Shown here in pieces: positions 61,551-64,000 of a stretch of 64,000 nucleotides of DNA (positions are counted from its first letter, which is position 1; every line of letters begins with the position of its first letter). The notes beneath the pieces were generated by a model that worked only from the letters and a program-made list of their open reading frames with translations, had not been told where the DNA came from and did not search any database. A program made the position numbers and the translations under genes. Source of the stretch: Novosphingobium flavum (GTDB taxonomy: Bacteria > Pseudomonadota > Alphaproteobacteria > Sphingomonadales > Sphingomonadaceae). The stretch covers positions 62,001 through 126,000 of the forward strand of contig NZ_JACLAW010000010.1 in NCBI RefSeq assembly GCF_014230315.1. Direction: 5' to 3'.

Positions 61551-61718
61551 ATGGAACGCCTCGCCTACTCGATCAATGAAACCGCCGCCGCGCTCAGCCT
61601 TGGGCGCACTTCCGTCTATGCGATGATCGCCGACGGGCGGCTGGAAGCCTTCAAGCTGGGCCGCCGAACTTTGGTGAAGGCGGAGTCGATCCGCCGTCTG
61701 GTGGCAGGGCAGGAGTAA
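61551..61718 (+). CDS. Excisionase-like small HTH protein
   Basis: 55 residues with a MerR/Xis-type helix-turn-helix: SINETAAALSLGRTSVYAMI followed by DGRLEAFKLGRRTLVKAESI. This is the excisionase family (HTH_17), proteins that bend DNA at att sites and set excision direction. It lies between the first integrase and the second recombinase, as expected for a directionality factor. It is short but has a full-length HTH and a spaced ATG. Confidence 0.82.
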   Translation: MERLAYSINETAAALSLGRTSVYAMIADGRLEAFKLGRRTLVKAESIRRLVAGQE

Positions 61719-61723
61719 GGCCG

Positions 61724-62200
61724 ATGCCTGCCCGCCGGGTAAATCCCTACCGGGTGAAGCTCCACCGCAGCTATAGCGTGCCCGAGCTGGCAGACTGCCT
61801 TGGCGTTCACAAGAACACCGTGCGTCACTGGCAGCGCGATGGCCTGACGGCGATCGACGGCATCCGCCCTGCCCTGTTCGCAGGATCGGCCACGCGGACC
61901 TTTCTGCTAACCCGCCAGACCAGCCGCAAGCGCCCCTGCCCGCCGGGAACGATCTACTGCTTCAAGTGCCGTGCGCCGCAGCCGCCTGCCTTGGGCATGG
62001 TGGAGTTCATCCCCGGCATCGCCACCACCGGCAACCTGATGGCGCTCTGCGACGCCTGCGGCACCCCCATGCACCGCCGGGCCAACGCGGCGAAGATCGG
62101 CACGATCATGCCCGGTTTGGCCGTCCAAATCAGGCAGGCACCACCACGCCTATTAGAGCGCGCGTGCCCTTCCCTGAATTGTGACAAACCGAAGGACTGA
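61724..62200 (+). CDS. HTH plus zinc-ribbon DNA-binding protein of the island
   Basis: 158 residues. An N-terminal HTH (VPELADCLGVHKNTVRHWQR) of MerR/Xis-like type is joined to a zinc-binding part with CFKC (about 79-82) and CDAC (about 110-113) and a late Cys pair (CPSLNC). Probably a DNA-binding accessory factor for the second recombinase, whose gene begins 6 bp after its stop. I do not know a named family. Confidence 0.78.
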   Translation: MPARRVNPYRVKLHRSYSVPELADCLGVHKNTVRHWQRDGLTAIDGIRPALFAGSATRTFLLTRQTSRKRPCPPGTIYCFKCRAPQPPALGMVEFIPGIATTGNLMALCDACGTPMHRRANAAKIGTIMPGLAVQIRQAPPRLLERACPSLNCDKPKD

Positions 62201-62206
62201 AATCCC

Positions 62207-63310
62207 ATGGCAAAACACAACGCCGCCAATGCCCGGATCAAGCGGGAATACTTCCACTACCTCAGGGAAGCAGGCCGCCGCAACGAAGCGTCGATCGATG
62301 CCGTGGCCAAGGCGCTGGACCGGTTCGAACAGGCGAATGGCCATAAGGACTTCCGCAAGTTCCACCGGGCGCAGGCGGTAGCCTTCAAGCGCAAGCTCGA
62401 TACCGAACGGGCGGTCCGCACCGGCAAGCCCTTGAGCCGCGCCACCGTCAATTCGACGCTTACGGCCCTTCGCGCATTCTTCGTCTGGCTGGCGGGCCAG
62501 CCGGGCTACAAGTCGCACCTTCGTTATGGCGATGCCGACTATTTCAACCTGGCCGAAACCGAGGTGCGCATTGCCAAGGCCGTTCGGCACAAGGCATTCC
62601 CCTCGTTGGAACAGGTGCACCACGTTCTGTCCTCGATGCCATCGGGCACCGACATCGAAAAGCGCAACCGGGCGCTGGTGGCCTTTGCGCTGGTGACGGG
62701 CGCACGCGATGGGGCGATGGCGTCGTTCCGCCTCAAGCACGTCGATCTGGAACAAGGCCGCGTCGATCAAGATGCCCGGGACGTGCGAACGAAGGCGAGC
62801 AAGACCTTTTCGACGTGGTTTTTCCCGGTGGGCGGCGATGCGCTGGCGATCGTGCAGGACTGGTGCAACCACCTGCGCACGGTGCCGCTATGGGGTGACG
62901 ACGATCCGCTGTTCCCGGCAACGTTGGTGGGCCTCGGCGAAACCGGCGGCTTCGCGCCGGTGGGGCTCAAGCGGGAATGCTGGGCAAGCGCCGGACCGGT
63001 GCGCAGGATTTTCGCCGATGCCTTCCGGGCGGCTGGCCTGCCCTATTTCAACCCGCATTCCTTCCGCGACACGCTGGTGCAACTGGGCGAACGCGTCTGC
63101 CCGAATATCGAAGCATTCAAGGCATGGTCGCAGAATCTTGGCCACGAACGCGCGATGACCACGCTGACGAGCTACGGCAATGTCGCCCCGCACCGGCAGG
63201 CGGAACTGATCCGGGGCATGAATCGACAAAGTGATGCCGCCGATATAATCAACGATCCAGATATTATCGCCCTCGTTACAGCAATTCGAAGGAAACCGGA
63301 CTATCCGTGA
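62207..63310 (+). CDS. Second tyrosine recombinase of the island
   Basis: 367 residues, distinct from the P4-type integrase. A SAM-like core-binding domain (about 10-95) precedes the catalytic domain with Arg in TGARDGAMASFRLKHV, His-x-x-Arg in NPHSFRDTLVQLG, second His in LGHERAMTTLTSYG and Tyr in the same motif. It is linked to two small HTH genes just upstream. Having two recombinases in one island end suggests a composite or nested element. Confidence 0.93.
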   Translation: MAKHNAANARIKREYFHYLREAGRRNEASIDAVAKALDRFEQANGHKDFRKFHRAQAVAFKRKLDTERAVRTGKPLSRATVNSTLTALRAFFVWLAGQPGYKSHLRYGDADYFNLAETEVRIAKAVRHKAFPSLEQVHHVLSSMPSGTDIEKRNRALVAFALVTGARDGAMASFRLKHVDLEQGRVDQDARDVRTKASKTFSTWFFPVGGDALAIVQDWCNHLRTVPLWGDDDPLFPATLVGLGETGGFAPVGLKRECWASAGPVRRIFADAFRAAGLPYFNPHSFRDTLVQLGERVCPNIEAFKAWSQNLGHERAMTTLTSYGNVAPHRQAELIRGMNRQSDAADIINDPDIIALVTAIRRKPDYP

Positions 63311-63341
63311 GGGCTCAACTTTCGAACCATGCAGGGGATTC

Positions 63342-63920
63342 ATGCCAAACGAGACAATCGACAGCATCGCCGCTGGCGGAATCGGCAATCTGGCGTTCTA
63401 TCGTATGTGCGCGGAATGCGGCACCCATGATAACATCCAACATGTTCGGGATAAGCTGGTCTTTATTTCTCGGGTGTATTCGGTTTCACGCGGACTGGGT
63501 GGCCAGTGGGATGCCCTTGCATGCGCAATGGTTGATAGATTTGCCAAGTTGGGCGAACTGATTGAGACAGCGCAACGGACATTTTTTCCCACCAGCCTAA
63601 AGGCCGCTTGCGAGGCGCATGCATTTCTTGACCACCTCACTTGCACTCAACTGATAAATTCTGGGATATCCGCCAGCGGCCGGGCGTCCTTCGCGTCGAA
63701 ATACCTTCACTTCCATGCGCCGGATGCCTTCCCAATTCTCGATACCGTAGCTTCAAGAGGGCTGCGATCACTCACACCCGGCTTTCGGACCGGCATGCAA
63801 AAGCCTGCTCCTTATCCCCGTTTCTGTGAGCGGTTAGCCCACTACATGGCGGTGAACGGGAAACAGGGGACAAGTCTGCGACACATTGATCAAGAGTTGC
63901 TCGCAGCTGGTCGCCCATAA
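63342..63920 (+). CDS. Island cargo protein of unknown function, lower GC
   Basis: 192 residues, no signal or membrane segment. Features are IGNLAFYRMCAECGTHDNIQ, VFISRVYSVSRGLGGQWDAL, and SFASKYLHFHAPDAFPILDT near the middle. This last block resembles a motif in a loosely defined group of small proteins of phage-defence or DNA-glycosylase-like context, but I cannot assign it. Base composition is lower in GC than the core. ATG 63342 lies 31 bp after the second recombinase. Confidence 0.7.
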   Translation: MPNETIDSIAAGGIGNLAFYRMCAECGTHDNIQHVRDKLVFISRVYSVSRGLGGQWDALACAMVDRFAKLGELIETAQRTFFPTSLKAACEAHAFLDHLTCTQLINSGISASGRASFASKYLHFHAPDAFPILDTVASRGLRSLTPGFRTGMQKPAPYPRFCERLAHYMAVNGKQGTSLRHIDQELLAAGRP

Positions 63921-64000
63921 GGTGCGACCACACTGATGGCGGCGGCAAGCCTCTTGGCGTCCAGCCGCACCCGCTGCTAAGCCTAGGCGTGCAGGGGGTG

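Larger units (their letters stand above)
59268..64000. mobile_element. Integrated genomic island at tRNA-Phe (left part)
   Basis: Starts at the tRNA-Phe 3' end and contains two tyrosine recombinases, an excisionase-like HTH protein, an HTH/zinc-ribbon protein and two unknown genes, but no phage structural genes. The right boundary and its att repeat of the tRNA end are not in the window, so it extends beyond 64000. Confidence 0.75.

Noticed and set aside
59268..64000. Prophage
   Set aside because: No capsid, tail, terminase or lysis genes are visible; recombinases and small HTH genes fit an island equally well.

Overview
The window is GC-rich and reads as an alphaproteobacterial chromosome segment, most probably a sphingomonad (Novosphingobium/Sphingobium type). 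This is inferred from the ferulate hydratase-lyase with its MarR regulator, the GC-loving codon use, the 6S RNA between zapA and the formyl-THF cyclo-ligase gene, the DUF2842 protein, and the infA-maf-RNase G-like-yacG-tRNA-Phe cluster.

Layout. (1) 1-2014: the start of a feruloyl-CoA hydratase/lyase gene, a divergent MarR repressor, and an ArsR regulator (probably thiol/persulfide sensing) translationally coupled to thioredoxin 2. (2) 2011-14240: a mosaic accessory stretch with tandem exported heme-binding-like (HbpS/GlcG) proteins, an SMP-30 lactonase, an AlgE-type outer-membrane barrel, a beta-propeller lipoprotein and an esterase. It carries several broken genes: a tyrosine-recombinase remnant, a headless ATP-grasp (Cj0069-type) gene, a TetR gene cut by an IS6-family transposase remnant, and a frameshifted response regulator beside an intact histidine kinase. 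It also encodes an unusual envelope protein with about 15 GYYD...W repeats. (3) 14241-59267: a conserved core block bounded by tRNA-Met and tRNA-Phe. It contains peptidoglycan and fatty-acid genes (mltG, fabF, acpP), aspS, rnd, an OxyR regulator, a DEAD-box helicase, pgsA, and an LplT-like transporter. Next come a glycolysis/pentose-phosphate cluster (tkt-gap-MOSC-pgk-gtrA-fba), zapA, 6S RNA and formyl-THF cyclo-ligase, tRNA-Asp, thyA, tRNA-Pro, two convergent paralogous membrane proteins of unknown function, a hemerythrin, recG, sdhE, mfd, phaZ, a GST, uvrC, a TonB-dependent receptor with a glycine-rich insertion, and infA-maf-RNase G-like-yacG. (4) 59268-64000: the left part of an integrated element next to tRNA-Phe. 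It has a P4-type integrase, an unknown gene, a small excisionase-like HTH protein, an HTH/zinc-ribbon protein, a second tyrosine recombinase and an unknown cargo gene. The element runs off the right edge.

The central block is ordinary housekeeping DNA. DNA repair (recG, mfd, uvrC), RNA handling (rnd, RNase G-like, DEAD-box) and central carbon metabolism dominate it. The best candidates for undescribed biology are the GYYD-repeat envelope protein with its lipoprotein partner, the convergent pair of paralogous polytopic membrane proteins, the 25-bp perfect inverted repeat after the 6S RNA, and the two unknown genes in the tRNA-Phe island. All functional statements come from reading motifs and gene order. 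No database search was run.
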